This document shows, one piece after another, positions 20,925 through 32,075 of a DNA stretch of 64,000 bases; positions within the stretch are counted from its first letter, which is position 1, and each line of letters begins with the position of its first letter. The stretch comes from Punctularia strigosozonata HHB-11173 SS5. Taxonomy: Eukaryota > Basidiomycota > Agaricomycetes > Corticiales > Punctulariaceae. The position numbers and the translations under genes are program-made. Location of the stretch: the NCBI RefSeq assembly GCF_000264995.1, contig NW_006767445.1, positions 733,163-797,162 of the forward strand. Direction: 5' to 3'. Under the pieces are notes generated by a model. That model made no database searches and was not told the origin of the DNA. It worked only from the letters and a program-made list of their open reading frames with translations.

Positions 20925-22240
20925 CTAACGGTACAGGTTGAAGAGCCTTTGGAGGTCAAAATATGACGGAGCCTTGGTAAGCATGTTTACAATGAAGCAA
21001 TCAGTAAAACAGGTAAAGACCATCCACCTGCCTTTGAGCATGGTGCTGGCGCAATGCACCAGACGCCAAGCAAGGACAAACATCAGATCACCTTGCTCTA
21101 AACGTATGCGATACCCAAGTTGCGGCAAGTTCCAGTTGCCACCTTCCCAGCCTTCCTCGTCAGGACTGACGCAGGATATGATGACATAGAGGCGGGAGTC
21201 GTCGTTCCAGTCCAAGTGCCACAGCTTGCTGCTGCCCACTGCGCACGCAATTGTAAAGAAGGCACTGTTCATGTCCAACCACGGGTTCTCTTTCAGAGTA
21301 TCCCCAAGCACGTTACGAATGTGCTCTGCCACCCTGGATACTTTGTCAGTGACATGTGCGTACCAATCAACTGAAACTCACATTTGCTTCAAGATGAATT
21401 GCGGGCGGGCGTGATATTTCAAGATACTGTTGATCTCGGGGGCGAAGTGTGCCTTCAGGTATTCAAACATTTCCTGAATCACCTGCCAAACTTCTTCCGA
21501 CTGAAGACGTGTCTCCCTGCTGACCATTGGAACCGGAGAGTAGTGCACCCAAATACCAAGGTGCAAGGCCTCCACGATGTCGGACCTCGCATTCTCCACG
21601 TTGGCCTTGCTGTACTGCTTTGGCCCCAAGTCCTCGAGCCTCTGACAAATCTGCCCTAGCCGAACACAGTGATGAGGCAGGAACACATCCTTCATAACCA
21701 GGACCAGGTGCTTGGGATGTTGAGGCAGCGGGCAGATGCAAGCGTAACGAGCCGTGAACGTGATGCAGATGTTGCGAGGAACATATAGGAGCGGCAAGGG
21801 AAGGATGTCGCCCCAGAGGCGCTTGACGGTCTTCTGTACGGCGGCATTGTTCTTGTGGCCTTTGAAGAACGTGATTGGATACTTGCGGAGATAGATGTAC
21901 TCTGTCGTACACCATGAGAAGCTTTGTCCTGTACTGGGCATGAACAAAAACACTCACGAGTCTTGTACTTGCTACGCTTGACCAGAGTACGATGTAACGT
22001 GCCTGAGTAGACGAAAAGCTTGTTCTTCTTCGCCTGCCCTTCAACAGAACACCAGCCGTGATGCTTTCTCTTAGGTTTCTGCTCCACTGTGAAACAATCC
22101 AATTGTGGCAGAGCAATCGAACTACGGACAGAACAAACTGACACGAAGACTCTTGTGGCTTGATTTTTTTGCTAGATGGCTTCTTGCGACAAACTCTCTT
22201 CCTGTCGCGGCCGGACTCTAATACGAAGGTAAGGTGGAGC
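20925..22240 (-). CDS. 2-oxoglutarate/Fe(II) dioxygenase, TET/JBP-like
   Basis: The C-terminal exon (21332-20925) carries the core of a double-stranded beta-helix dioxygenase: KLWHLDWNDD supplies the His-x-Asp pair, GGNWNLPQLG and LEQGDLMFVLAW follow, RLVHCAS supplies the distal His, and KGRWMVFTCF the Arg that usually holds 2-oxoglutarate. Upstream exons contain AKKNKLFVYSG...RSKYKT (about 22080-21960), then KTVKRLWGDILPLPLL and LHLGIWVHYSP (21953-21378), and a basic segment GRDRKRVCRKKPSSKKIK near 22200. TET/JBP enzymes oxidise 5-methylpyrimidines in DNA, and mushroom fungi carry expanded sets linked to KDZ transposons. Placement next to a KDZ transposase within one TIR pair supports that reading. 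The start is unresolved; more exons may reach about 23250. The exact substrate is unknown. Confidence 0.7.
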
Positions 22241-22752
22241 CGATAAACGTTAGCACCAGGAGTGGCATGACTGACTTGTAACGACCATTTAGACGAGGGT
22301 TGTGCACGTCAAACAGAAGGTGGTCGATGTGGCAAGAGCAAAAAAATGAGTAGCGTGTGTAGAGTCCGCCGGACGTTGCACTTCGGCCCTCACATCCAGC
22401 GCACCATCATGAGCCGCTTTCGACAAACTCCATTACCCTATCTTCATCCTGATGCAAGCACAAGACAGCCTAGCCTATTCAGCTCAAGTGCTGGATGGAG
22501 ACTGCACTGTCATACAACGGCAGCAGAGCCGCGAACATCATCAACTTTGGTTACGGTGAGTATTGCATTTTGGAATGAGTTAATTCGATGTCTGACGCTG
22601 AGTAGATGAACTTGGAATGCTCCTGACACACCGCGCTCAAGATGTACACAAACCTGCGAATCGAAGGCCGCCGTGAATTCACACTCCTTCATTTGCACTT
22701 CGTCAGTAAGCGTCTGGTTTTTTCCCATCGGTACTGGGCCAGCGGCTGAGAC

Positions 22753-23755
22753 TTGGGCACATCTACAGGTGCCGCATGTGTAGGTCGTGCCGTTCGTGTC
22801 CTCATCCTCATCACCGTCAGGCCAGCAGCACCAGACCAGACCAAGCGGAAAGTTGATTTGGCAGGCGCAGACACACGATTCCGCGCGATTGGAGACCAGA
22901 CCAAGAAGAAAGATGACCTGGCGGGCACGGACGTCGCGATCCCGCGTGATCGGCGGCACAAGGGCGTGGATATATATGACAAGGACCCTAACGGTGGGTC
23001 CAAGCACTGGTCGGACAAGCAGAAGATGCGGCTGTTTTGGTGCGTGATACCCCGGGGATTCCGCCACGACAAAACCAACCTCAATCCGCGAGCAGGCCCA
23101 TCTTCCATGTTCGACGAGCACGACGACGATCACAGTCGACCGGGCATATTTGGCAACGACGGTTCTGGCGGGCCCGATCACGGCGACACCTTGCATTATT
23201 GGCACTTGCAAGACGGGCCAATCACAATCAACGCGCACCTTGCCTACCACTTGGCGCTACCGACGCCTGAGCCCTGCCCGGCTGTCCGTGCTCCTTCGTT
23301 CTCCTGGTCGTTATCGCACTCCAATCTCCCCTCTCCCTCCGCTCTGCCGTTCACAAACGCGCTGGCGCACAAGCTCAACGCGGCGCTCGCTGCCACCTGC
23401 TACTCTGGTGAGCTTGCATGGCTTCACCTGGACACGAAGACGCAGGTTGCTGCCGAGTACATCATTCTCAGTCGCAACCACCAGCTCTGCATCTCGACAC
23501 GCACTTTGAGAACTCGCTTACAAGTCACGTTCTCCTACCTGCTCCCCAGACAGTTATTTGCCTACTCCTGATGAATCTGTCGCATCGACGGACGAAGAAT
23601 CGACGCGTGTTCCACAGCAACTGAAGGAGGTTTTACCGCTCAACTTCGGGTTAAAGCCCACTTTTCAGTCGACAAGCACCACGACACTGACAAGCCCACT
23701 CGACCACGCACGCAACGTGTCGTATGCGGGCAACGTACCTCTTCTCCGCTTGTGA
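22753..23755 (+). CDS. uncertain gene candidate upstream of a solo LTR
   Basis: An open frame of 272 codons (22753-23571) is followed by a shorter one starting near 23558. Its first half has a tandem pair of short units, DQTKRKVDLAGAD then DQTKKKDDLAGTD, and a charged middle. The second half is Leu/Ser/Pro-rich without a recognisable domain. The opposite strand is also open over 22510-23250 and could hold upstream exons of the dioxygenase gene (for example MGKNQTLTDEVQMKECEF near 22730). I cannot decide which strand is coding, and no family is recognised on either. Confidence 0.25.
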
Positions 23756-23933
23756 CTTAGCCTCACTGCAAAGAAGAGCTTACCTGATCTGCGCACAACC
23801 ACGTCAGGTGCAAAGATACACAAGAGGAGAGGTGCGCTGGATCTTGCACACCTGCCGATGCCGTCGAGGAGCTTCACGGAGGATCACACCAGCAATAGTG
23901 GTATTTCGACCGGATCCCCTCTTCCGACGAGGT

Positions 23934-24414
23934 TGTCAGAGTACGCGCTGGAGCTCCTAGGAGCGGCGCGGATCCCCTGGGACGGCCGTGGAGATGCTGT
24001 CGCACAAGGCAGGGAAGCAACTGAGAATATATACAGAGATACGAGATGAATACACATACCTGTCGCACAAGGCAGGGAAGCAACTGAGAGAACAAGTCTG
24101 AGTTGCTCCCTGGTGCGACAGGCGACTATATAGTAGCTGAGTAATCCATCAGCAACACAAGGGATGGTCCAATGAGAGAGAGGGAGGCTCCTCAGGTGCC
24201 CGGCACGTGACCAGTGGAACGGCCTAGGAAGGCCGCGCAATGTGCGGAGGCCCTAGGAGACCCGAAAGGATAGAAGAATGGATGGAGCTCCTAGGAAGCC
24301 CCGAAAGAATAGAAGGAGCGTCTGGGAGCTCCTAGGAAACCTGAAAGGGTAAAAAAAGTGTGTGGGGAATGCAGGAAAACAGGGAAAGATGAGTACTGGA
24401 GGCGTGCCATGACA
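23934..24414 (-). mobile_element. solo LTR, second copy
   Basis: 481 bp, starting TGTCAG and ending ATGACA as written on the plus strand, flanked by the 5-bp direct repeat GAGGT (23929-23933 and 24415-24419). It is the inverted, diverged relative of the LTR at 5671-6127. The two share the doubled segment built around GCAGGGAAGCAACTGAGA. No internal genes remain. Confidence 0.85.
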
Positions 24415-24439
24415 GAGGTGGAGGCAGGATAGTGCAGGG

Positions 24440-25213
24440 TTGTCCGCCTCAGCTTCTGCAGACGCCGTACATAGCGCTGGCCCTAGCTCACTCTCGAGAG
24501 CTGCGGCAGCCCCTCTCACGGGCGAGTATGTCACTGGGGGCGTGGACACAGAATATCTACAATACATCGAGAGCTTGCGCATGGACAATGTGAAGGGCAA
24601 ACTGCAGGGAGGTGAGATCGACGCACTTGAAGGTAAGGGCGGCAGTGCGGTTCGGCGTTATCCAGCCACAGATCATTCAATGGTGGCGACATGGGAAGCA
24701 CAACGAGGATGGTGACATGAGAAGCACGGCAAGAGCGGTCACTTCTTTTCTTGGGTTTGTGGAAGGAGATCCTCGTTAACCGTGCCGAGGTCATTTCTCC
24801 AGTCGAGTTCGAGGAGGCAGTCACCGATGTCGCAGAGCATCGTGATAAGAACACCACCAAACAATCCCGTACATGAATATATCGACTACATGTTCTATTA
24901 TACCCCTGACATCCACATCAACGCGGCCTGTCCCCTTCCGCATGAACAGCAGCAAGGCGGGCGCCGTTCCAGGCGGTGAAGCCCTGTCGGATCGCTCCAA
25001 GCCTCCGTGGGTGCCGTCCGAGAAGGAGAAGGAGGTGCGAGGGAGGAAACACAGCCTGTCCCCTTCTGCATCAACAGCAGCAAGGCGGGCACTGTTCCGG
25101 GTGGTGAAACCCTATCGGATTGCTCCAAGCCTCTGTGGGTGCTGTCTGAGCAGGTGAACAAGGTGCGAGGAAGAAACGGTGCTGGCAAGGAAGGTGCACC
25201 CCAAAGGCAATGA
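24440..25213 (+). CDS. uncharacterised gene candidate with a duplicated exon
   Basis: A 91-codon opening (MSASASADAVHSAGPSS...) is followed by shorter frames that repeat one peptide: NSSKAGAVPGGEALSDRSK then PPWVPSEKEKEVRGRK, and again NSSKAGTVPGGETLSDCSK then PLWVLSEQVNKVRGRN. The repeat arises from a 128-bp tandem duplication. 128 is not a multiple of three, so the two copies use different frames and would need splicing to be read together. No domain recognised; coding status is uncertain. Confidence 0.3.
24926..25181 (+). repeat. 128-bp tandem duplication
   Basis: Two direct copies begin with GCCTGTCCCCTTC at 24926 and 25054. They differ at roughly one in nine positions. The peptide they encode is better conserved than the spacing would require, which hints at coding use before or after duplication. 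Confidence 0.75.
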
Positions 25214-25313
25214 GACTTGGTCGAGAGAATTTTTATTTCATGAATTCATGTGTATGATTCAATGATCACCTGACATAAAGACGCGGAGCGGTGATTCGGG
25301 TGCTACAGGTGTT

Positions 25314-25717
25314 GCGGTCAACACCGCGAGCCTGAGTGAGTCGAACCGTAGCCGTCGCGGTCAACACCGCAACAGCTGTTGCAAGAGAAGAGTGATGAAC
25401 GATGAGGAGGTAAGACGGCAGTGAGTGGTGAAGTGAAGCCAGCTTGAAGGAGGCAAGTCGTAGGGTCAGATGGATTCCCACCAGTACCAGTCAGATTGCG
25501 TGACATCAAACGGCTCACCTTGCCACATACTTGCCCCATCACCCAGCGCGCAAGGTGCTGACCTCGCGTCTTTGCTCTTGTTTGTGCTGGCTGTATCACA
25601 AGCGGCTGAGGTGGTGACCTCGCGACCGCGCTCCTACGAGGTCAAGACCTCGCGAATCCTCTCGAGGGTTTACGCTGTCTTTCACTTAAATCTTCAAGCG
25701 ACTGAGGTGGTGACCTC
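25314..25717. promoter_or_regulatory. dyad motif cluster (six copies)
   Basis: Six short inverted repeats: GCGGTCAACACCGC at 25314-25327 and 25357-25370, AAGGTGCTGACCTC at 25552-25565, GAGGTGGTGACCTC at 25608-25621 and 25704-25717, and GAGGTCAAGACCTC at 25638-25651. The arms change in concert (GAG with CTC, GCG with CGC) while the centre stays GGT-N-TGACC, which is how a two-fold binding site would be preserved. They lie between the gene candidate at 24440 and the 3' end of the coiled-coil gene. Confidence 0.6.
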
Positions 25718-25775
25718 GCGATCCCACTCCTACTTCCTTTGGACTGTCATACAGATAGCGGATGGTACATTCACT

Positions 25776-28260
25776 TTATAGGAGTCCAACAAAATCGATC
25801 TCACCCTCCTTTACATCCAGCCCTCCCCGAAGTTGACTGGTCGTGCCCGCGAGCCAGTCTGCATCGTACATCACCTTGGGCAACGCAGGCACTGGCGACC
25901 GAGTCGACCACAACAAAGCTCTATACGGTCCCAACGCTAGAACTCGGTCGGAGCGCGCTCGTGCCGCTGGTTGAGATCCTCTAGAACTCAGGATATCATT
26001 CCTCTCTGTGTCAATTACTTCCATTATCAAGTCCACCTCTTGCCGCCGCCATGCCAACGCATGAGTTTTGTGATGGACAGATGTCAATTCAGTGTCGGTT
26101 TTGTCGGAACTCATCCCATCTTCAGTGAGTAGTGCCAGGACTTTTCGCCTCTTGTTCCACTTGTCAACCTCAGATGGAGACGTCGCCTTCTTCGCCTTCA
26201 CATTACAAACATCTAGACGACGGATATATCGCTGCCAAAATAGGTGAGCAACTTGTCGAGAATTTAGATCAAAAGCTTACACAATGCTTTCGTGATCGTT
26301 TCCGTGCCTGTTGCTCCAACTTAGTCTCCTTGTCATTCATACACAAAGCGACCTCTTCTCCGCGCTCTGGGCACACGCGGCCGGTCCCAACATCCGTTAC
26401 CATCTTTGGCAGGCAGTCCACCCAGGAACTGCGGAGTCTCGTCCAGATCTCCCAGATGAGATCCTCCCAATATAAGAAGCTTGCTGGCGGCACCCGCTCA
26501 ATCTTCCGGTTGCTGTTCATGAATACGAACCCATGCTCTTTGCCCTGCAGCTTGAACATTTTCTGGGCAAACATAGCGACAATATAGCGATTCCAGCGAT
26601 TGTCGGTAGGCGCGATCAAAGAAAAGCGCACATCTTGGTGATCTGGTCCAACAGCAAGCGACCCTGCGTTGAAAGCAGCAACATCCTCTTCATCAGCCTC
26701 CTTAGCCTTCATGGCGATCTCCTTCTGGTCTCTGATCCCAAACACTCCGTAGAGCACCAGGCACGCTTCCTCCTGGTAAAATGCTTCAATTATCGCGCTG
26801 GAGGCGACCTTATAGCAACATACCAATTGCACATTGTGATAAGCCCCAGCAAATTTGGCTTTCTCATCCTTTAGTTCGCTCAGGGTCTTCTTCTCGCCCG
26901 CGGATTTCCTCCCCTTGCCTATTGTTCTAAACATGCTCGGGGGACTGAGTAGGAGGCGGGCATTGACGTCAGACTGCGTTGGGGATAGTCCTGTAGCGGG
27001 ACTGGGGAGCGACCCTCAGGTGGAGACCGGAGCCATTGGAGCCGTTGGTGTATCCACATTGGTCACATTAGACGCCTCCGCCTCGTTAGAGACCGGAGCC
27101 ATTGGTGCCGCTGGTGTGTCTGCATTCGTCACATTGGACGCCGACGCATCGTTGGACCCAGTTGCTTCATTTGATGGCGGCTGGTTGGTTGATGTTGTCT
27201 GCTTGGGCGCCGGTGGCGTGCTGCTCCCAAGACGGATTTGCTATGACACTAATCAGCGAAAGATCACGGCGAAACACGTATGTGTTTACCTCGAATTGAC
27301 GCGTAAATCTTTTCTCTAAAGCTGTCATTGCAGCATATAGTTCAGCGTGGCTGGCCTCGAGCCTGTTCTTCTCGCTAGTCAAATTCTACGAGCCCATCAG
27401 CGTCATTGATCGTTCAGCAACAGATTTTTCTCACTTCAAACCTCTCCTCGAACTCCTGGTTCTGAGCCTGCTTCCTCATCAGCGTCGTCGATGGCTCTAG
27501 GCATCGACATCTTACCTCAATCTTTTCCTCAAACTGTTGGCTTCGGTCCTGACACCGTGCCGGCATTGCTTGTCAGTGTACTCTGATTGGCTCAGTACGC
27601 AATGGACATACCGTCATCGTTTCATTGAACTGTTCCCACTCGGCCCTTGCCTGATCTTGCTCGTGTTTCAAGTCAGCCTCAAGCAGTTTGATTGAGGCGT
27701 CTCGCGTCTTTATTTCTTCCTCTAATCGTCGCTGATCTTGTTCGAGCCGTGATAGAATGCTCCCGTTCTCTCTCCTGCCACTCAAGCTGCTGCACGCACG
27801 CAGTCCTGGAGTTGAGCTTCGCCCTGAGCTCTCTGTTGGTTCTCCTCTCATCTTGAAGCGATTTGTTCAAATCCGTCACAAATGCCTCGGCGGAGGTGAC
27901 GCGAGCTGCGAAGTCGATCTCAAGCGTCTCCCTCAATCTCCTCTCCTCCTGGAGCTCCTGCTTCAGGCCATTTGCCATGGCCGCAACCCCCTCGGCGGCA
28001 GTAATGCGAGCCAAGAAGTCGCTCACAAGCATTCCCCTCAATCTCTCCTCTTCCTGGAGCTGCTGCTGCAGGCTATTTGTAGCAGTATCGCTACTGACAC
28101 AAAAACACTTCATAGCGTCGCACTCCTCCGAGAGTTGAACCAGCTGCTGTTGGCTATCGGACTGCGCTGCCCGCAGAGCCTCAAGCTGATTCGCCAGCTC
28201 CGCATTGCGGCGGTGGGCAATCCTGGATGCTACGACGGCCCTGTCGTTCTTTTCCTCCAT
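25776..28260 (-). CDS. coiled-coil protein with a conserved Agaricomycete C-terminal domain
   Basis: The first exon (28260-27573) is a long coiled coil with a unit of about 35 residues repeated three times around LQEERRLRETLEIDFAARV. After two short helical exons comes a low-complexity Pro/Thr linker with a doubled unit (SNVTNADTPAAPMAPVS, SNVTNVDTPTAPMAPVS). The C-terminal exons (26934-26269, 26201-25776) hold the conserved part: GAYHNVQLVCCYKVASS, then RKVLALLTEDGMSSDKT, LAWRRQEVDLIMEVIDTER, and LPKVMYDADWL. From memory this domain recurs in many mushroom genomes without an assigned function. An in-frame TGA at 27016-27018 lies between linker and C-terminal part with the same frame open on both sides; it is either a nonsense change or the mark of a very short intron. 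One gene or two remains open. Confidence 0.55.
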
Positions 28261-28314
28261 TTGGACAAATAACCGAGTCGGGCTGGGATGAAGATAGGTG
28301 GGCGCATTGTTCAG

Positions 28315-28662
28315 TCACCTCATCTTTGCGGCAGCAGTATTGACCTGGTACTGGGTTGGCCGGACAACCAGCATCTGGCTGACGGCATTGTCATCGTCGT
28401 CATTGGGTCCCGCCATTTCGGCTTCAGCAATGGTCAGCATGCCAGAATTATCGCTTGGTCCCGCCATCTCTATGGCCAGCGCAGGAGGCCTCCCGACGAG
28501 AGCGAACATCTCGCCTGACAGTCCTAGTCCTGGGTGCGAGAAGCTGAAGTCCGCCAAAGGCATTGCTCCTGGCATCTGCCAAGCCAGCTCCGAAAGCGGA
28601 AGCCCTGCAAGCAGCTCACGCAACACGAACTCGGAGGACTCTTCGCGGGTCCGTTTCTTCAT
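28315..28662 (-). CDS. small uncharacterised cargo frame
   Basis: A 115-codon frame (MKKRTREESSEFVLRELLAG...) just upstream of the coiled-coil gene. It is acidic and Ser/Ala-rich with an Asp run (PNDDDDNAV). It could be a separate small gene or an upstream exon of the neighbour. Further upstream (28670-29300) only short unconnected frames exist. No family recognised. Confidence 0.3.
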   Translation of the reverse strand: MKKRTREESSEFVLRELLAGLPLSELAWQMPGAMPLADFSFSHPGLGLSGEMFALVGRPPALAIEMAGPSDNSGMLTIAEAEMAGPNDDDDNAVSQMLVVRPTQYQVNTAAAKMR

Positions 28663-29376
28663 AGTTGACGATCCACCAGCGGAGGTTTCGACTACAATCT
28701 CGCTCTTGCGCTATGCCATGTTTTAGACTACAGAAGCACTCGATGCCACTGGCACTCACCCACGAAGTATGAGTATATTGAGCTTTCTGCATTGCGCGGA
28801 AAATATGTTCGTGGGGGCGTTGAGGTGAGGACGGATTCTTGACATCGGAATCTTCGCTCACAGGGTCTATATTCAGGAGTCTCGATTGTTTTCAACTCGA
28901 GCGCAACACTCTTGATTGTTTTTCGTCCGAACGCACCACATTGATTGTCAGCTACGGTTCTACAGCTCTCGAAAGCTGCCATTGCCATGCCGAGCCTTAT
29001 CGTCAAACTACAGTGACCATTCCGTCTTTGTAACGAGACCGTGGGATTGTGGCGTCATCAAGGAATGAATCGGCGGTGAGCACCAGGTTTCTTTTTGTCT
29101 TTTTGTCATAGTTTTTGATATTCGGTGCTTTCTTTCGTGTATCAGCGGATTCAAATATACCTCCGTGTACCGTGCTGGTCCTCATCGTGTTGAACGCCCT
29201 CACCCTCGCATCCCTTCAAAGTGTTGAACGCTCATTTTTCTACTCTATCAAATATGCCCGTCGTCCACCAGAGTTGAGCTCGAACGCCCCAACCGGTTGG
29301 CAGCATTACTTGCCCTACTCGCCGTCGTCGCAGTGCTTCTCCTAGTAGGGCGGTTACCCGTCCCCTTACCTGGTCT

Positions 29377-30579
29377 ATGGCTACCCGGTCGGTTATCTCA
29401 ATCTCCGACGCCGAAGTTCAACCTACTATGAGCTCCACCAAGCCGGATGATGTCATCAGCATCTCTTCTTCTTCTGATGAGTACCATTCTTTCTCCTCTT
29501 GGGTCTCCTCTGGGCTCAGCAATGCGGTATGTGATATTTACCGCGCGGTCTTTTCGTTGGTTGACATGTTAGCAATAAGGATACTGGTGCACGCAGGACC
29601 AAGGCTACAACCTCGCGCAGTGTCAAGGCTACAAGCTCGCGTCCAAGCAAGGCTATGGCCTCGCGCCCGAACAAGGCTACAAGCTCCACCCGAGAGACTC
29701 GTGACGCTCGTGTGGTAAATTCTTGTCTACTACCACCCGGCAACCTATCCGCTGACTTGTACGTAGGCGCTGCCGCTTTGCACAGCAGACTTCGAGGGTA
29801 TGAGCGCCCGGGTCAAGGCAGCCACGGATGAAGCTGCTGAAGCCAAGAAAATAGTGGCGACCGCACAGGAAGAGACTACCAGGGCAAAGCAAGACACCAC
29901 CATGGCCCAAATCGCGCTGTTACGAGTGCAGGACGAATTGACGCAGGCCTGTCAGCTCCTGCAACCCATCAAACACACGCTCGAACAGATTGAGGATGAC
30001 CTCGAATGCCAGGTTTGCGTCCAGCGGATCAGAAACCCCGTCAAGTGAGTCGCGCTTTGTAAATGAATTCACGAGCTCACATCCTTTTCAGCCTCGAGTG
30101 TGGTCACACTTTTTGTCGAGGCTGCGTGGCTGAGTGGTTCAATGGGATCCTGGTGCAATACCGCGAGGATCACGCCAGACCCTTCTACCAACCAACACGA
30201 ATCCATCCGCTCTGATCGAGCGATATCGTTGCTCTTCCCACAATTCTTCGGCCTATAGCGCGCGATGTTCAATCCGATATGCTGTTCTCGCCATCACTTT
30301 GGACTGTCTTGGCCACGGTAATGCATCTTCAAGCATTACCACCGTACACCTGTCCTATGTGTCGTCATCCAGTCAGTGCATTTTGCTTCGGATGAGACCT
30401 TTCTTAATGCTCTCAATTTGCAGGTAATCACGCAGCCTAATCCAAACTACACCATAGGTGCGATTCTTAGGCGGCTCCCTGATGCGCAATACGACATTCT
30501 GGACAAATCGGAGGAGGATTGGCACAACGAGCATCACGATCCACTCACTGATTATTTTCCAGAACCCCTGCAATCCTAA
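29377..30579 (+). CDS. RING finger protein, putative E3 ubiquitin ligase
   Basis: The opening MATRSVISISDAEVQPTMS is Ser-rich (SISSSSDEYHSF). An exon at 29800-30048 is a coiled coil (VKAATDEAAEAKKIV...) leading into the first zinc pair, ECQVCVQRIRNPV. After an intron the RING continues as LECGHTFCRGCVAEWF (about 30093-30140), and the last pair is CPMCRHP (about 30345-30363). The C-terminus (about 30380-30579) reads QPNPNYTIGAILRRLPDA and EEDWHNEHHDPL. Known role of the fold: binding an E2 enzyme and transferring ubiquitin. The substrate is unknown. It is transcribed rightwards within the giant element, with two dyad motifs 200-270 bp after its end. Confidence 0.7.
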
Positions 30580-30792
30580 TGATGAGCCTCACACACTGTG
30601 TCTATGAGATTGTATTACATTAGCTTGTACCTCGTAATTCATGTCGTTACATTAGCTTATACCTAGGTCTTGTAATCATACCACCCTCCAAAATCGTGAG
30701 AACCGGTGAACAAATTGCTCACCCGAATCGTGCATCCGTGACTCACGTCCATCAACTGCTTATTGTCTTCGCCTTATTCTTTCATGGGTTGC

Positions 30793-30851
30793 GAGGTGTT
30801 GACCTCGAACTCTCAGATGTCTCTTCATTCTTTTTGTGAGGTGGTGACCTC
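30793..30851. promoter_or_regulatory. pair of dyad motifs
   Basis: GAGGTGTTGACCTC at 30793-30806 and GAGGTGGTGACCTC at 30838-30851, 45 bp apart start to start. They lie 120-180 bp before the start of the gene at 30970, in a position suited to transcriptional control. Confidence 0.55.
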
Positions 30852-30969
30852 GCGCTGAGACATATCTAATTGTCTTGCGGATCACCTAATTGTCTTTCGT
30901 GCCCTGGCAACGGTATTTGTCTCAGTATGGATAAAATATGTTCGACGACCCTCGTTCCCCAACCTAGAC

Positions 30970-32075
30970 ATGACCACCCCATCTCCAGACTCTGCCCGTC
31001 GAGGAGCGTACTTTGTACCTCTGGCGCTTCCACTGCGTCAGCTCATGCTCAGCTTACACCGTGATCTCTCATTGCTCCTGGCTAGCGACCCCGTCTTGTA
31101 CACTGTCCCGCTTGTGCTGCCATATCGCTCTCGTGCTCATGAGGCGCGGATCGCCACCCGCCCATACCCTCGTCCTTCCGAGGGTCTTAGTACCGCACGT
31201 TCAACTACTCCCAGCCGAGAACCGACTCCCGGCACCATGAGGATGCCTTCCGCTGGGTCCGCGAGGGTGGCTACTCCTGGTCCCACAAGGGCTGGCACTC
31301 CTGATCCCACGAGGGTGGGCACTCCTCGTCCCGTGAGGGCTGGCTTTCCTGGCCCTGTGATGGCAGCTCCTCCTGGCCCTGTCGTGGCACCTACTCATAA
31401 TTTGCTGAGGTCGTCAACTCCAAGGCAGTTGTCGACATCCCGCACAGTATCGCCTGGTTCAACTCACAACTCAGTAGAACCCGAGGACAGCGAGGATAGC
31501 TCTGAATTATCCTCCGCATCCCCTTCCCGAGAATCCACACCTGTGACATCTCGTTGCATCGAATTTGCAACATCTGTCCCAAGACACGATCTAGTGCCCA
31601 GGCCTGTTGGGAGCGCTGGCCGTCCCCGTAGCGGCAGCTACACACTTCGCACCAAGATGGGCCTCAAAAATAAGGCTTACGTGTCAGTTCAGGTAAGTAT
31701 TCTACTGACTTGCCTGCACGTCGCCGTTCTGAAATTGCCTGAAGCGCGACGTCAACAAAGTTGTTTCACAATGGCTCCACCACTCACAAACTGTCTTGAA
31801 GCAACCACCAGGAGCGGTTGAGCGCGCCAAACAACTGGTAGGCAGTTTTTTCTGTACATACTATGTCCTACATCACTCATGGCCTGCAGCTTGTGCAGAA
31901 GTATCCGGAGTTCGTCAACAAGTACGAGGATGCTTGGCCGCTTGACGATTTGATCGCGAAGAGGCTTGCGTACACTGCTTGGGAAATCAAGAAGGGGATC
32001 AGCAAGCCGCAGGATGCGGTGTTCCACAACAATATGAAGGTTAGATTTACGTCCTACGACCAACTCACCATCTGA
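30970..32075 (+). CDS. uncharacterised Pro/Ser/Thr-rich cargo protein
   Basis: The first exon (about 30970-31695) begins MTTPSPDSARRGAYF. It contains a repeated decapeptide-like unit (TPGPTRAGTPDPTRVGTPRP...) at about residues 95-135, then an acidic Ser-rich stretch (PEDSEDSSELSS) and a basic patch ending LRTKMGLKNKAYVSVQ. After two introns the last exon (31863-32075) carries a compact motif, LVQKYPEFVNKYEDAWPLDD and LIAKRLAYTAWEIKKG. A similar C-terminal module occurs in other Agaricomycete proteins as far as I recall. The pattern suggests a disordered body with one short interaction module. No function can be assigned. Confidence 0.55.

Noticed and set aside
22510-23250. 246-codon minus-strand frame as an independent gene
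   Set aside because: Hydrophobic and Val/Cys-rich without a domain. Part of it may be upstream exons of the dioxygenase gene, but I could not connect it.
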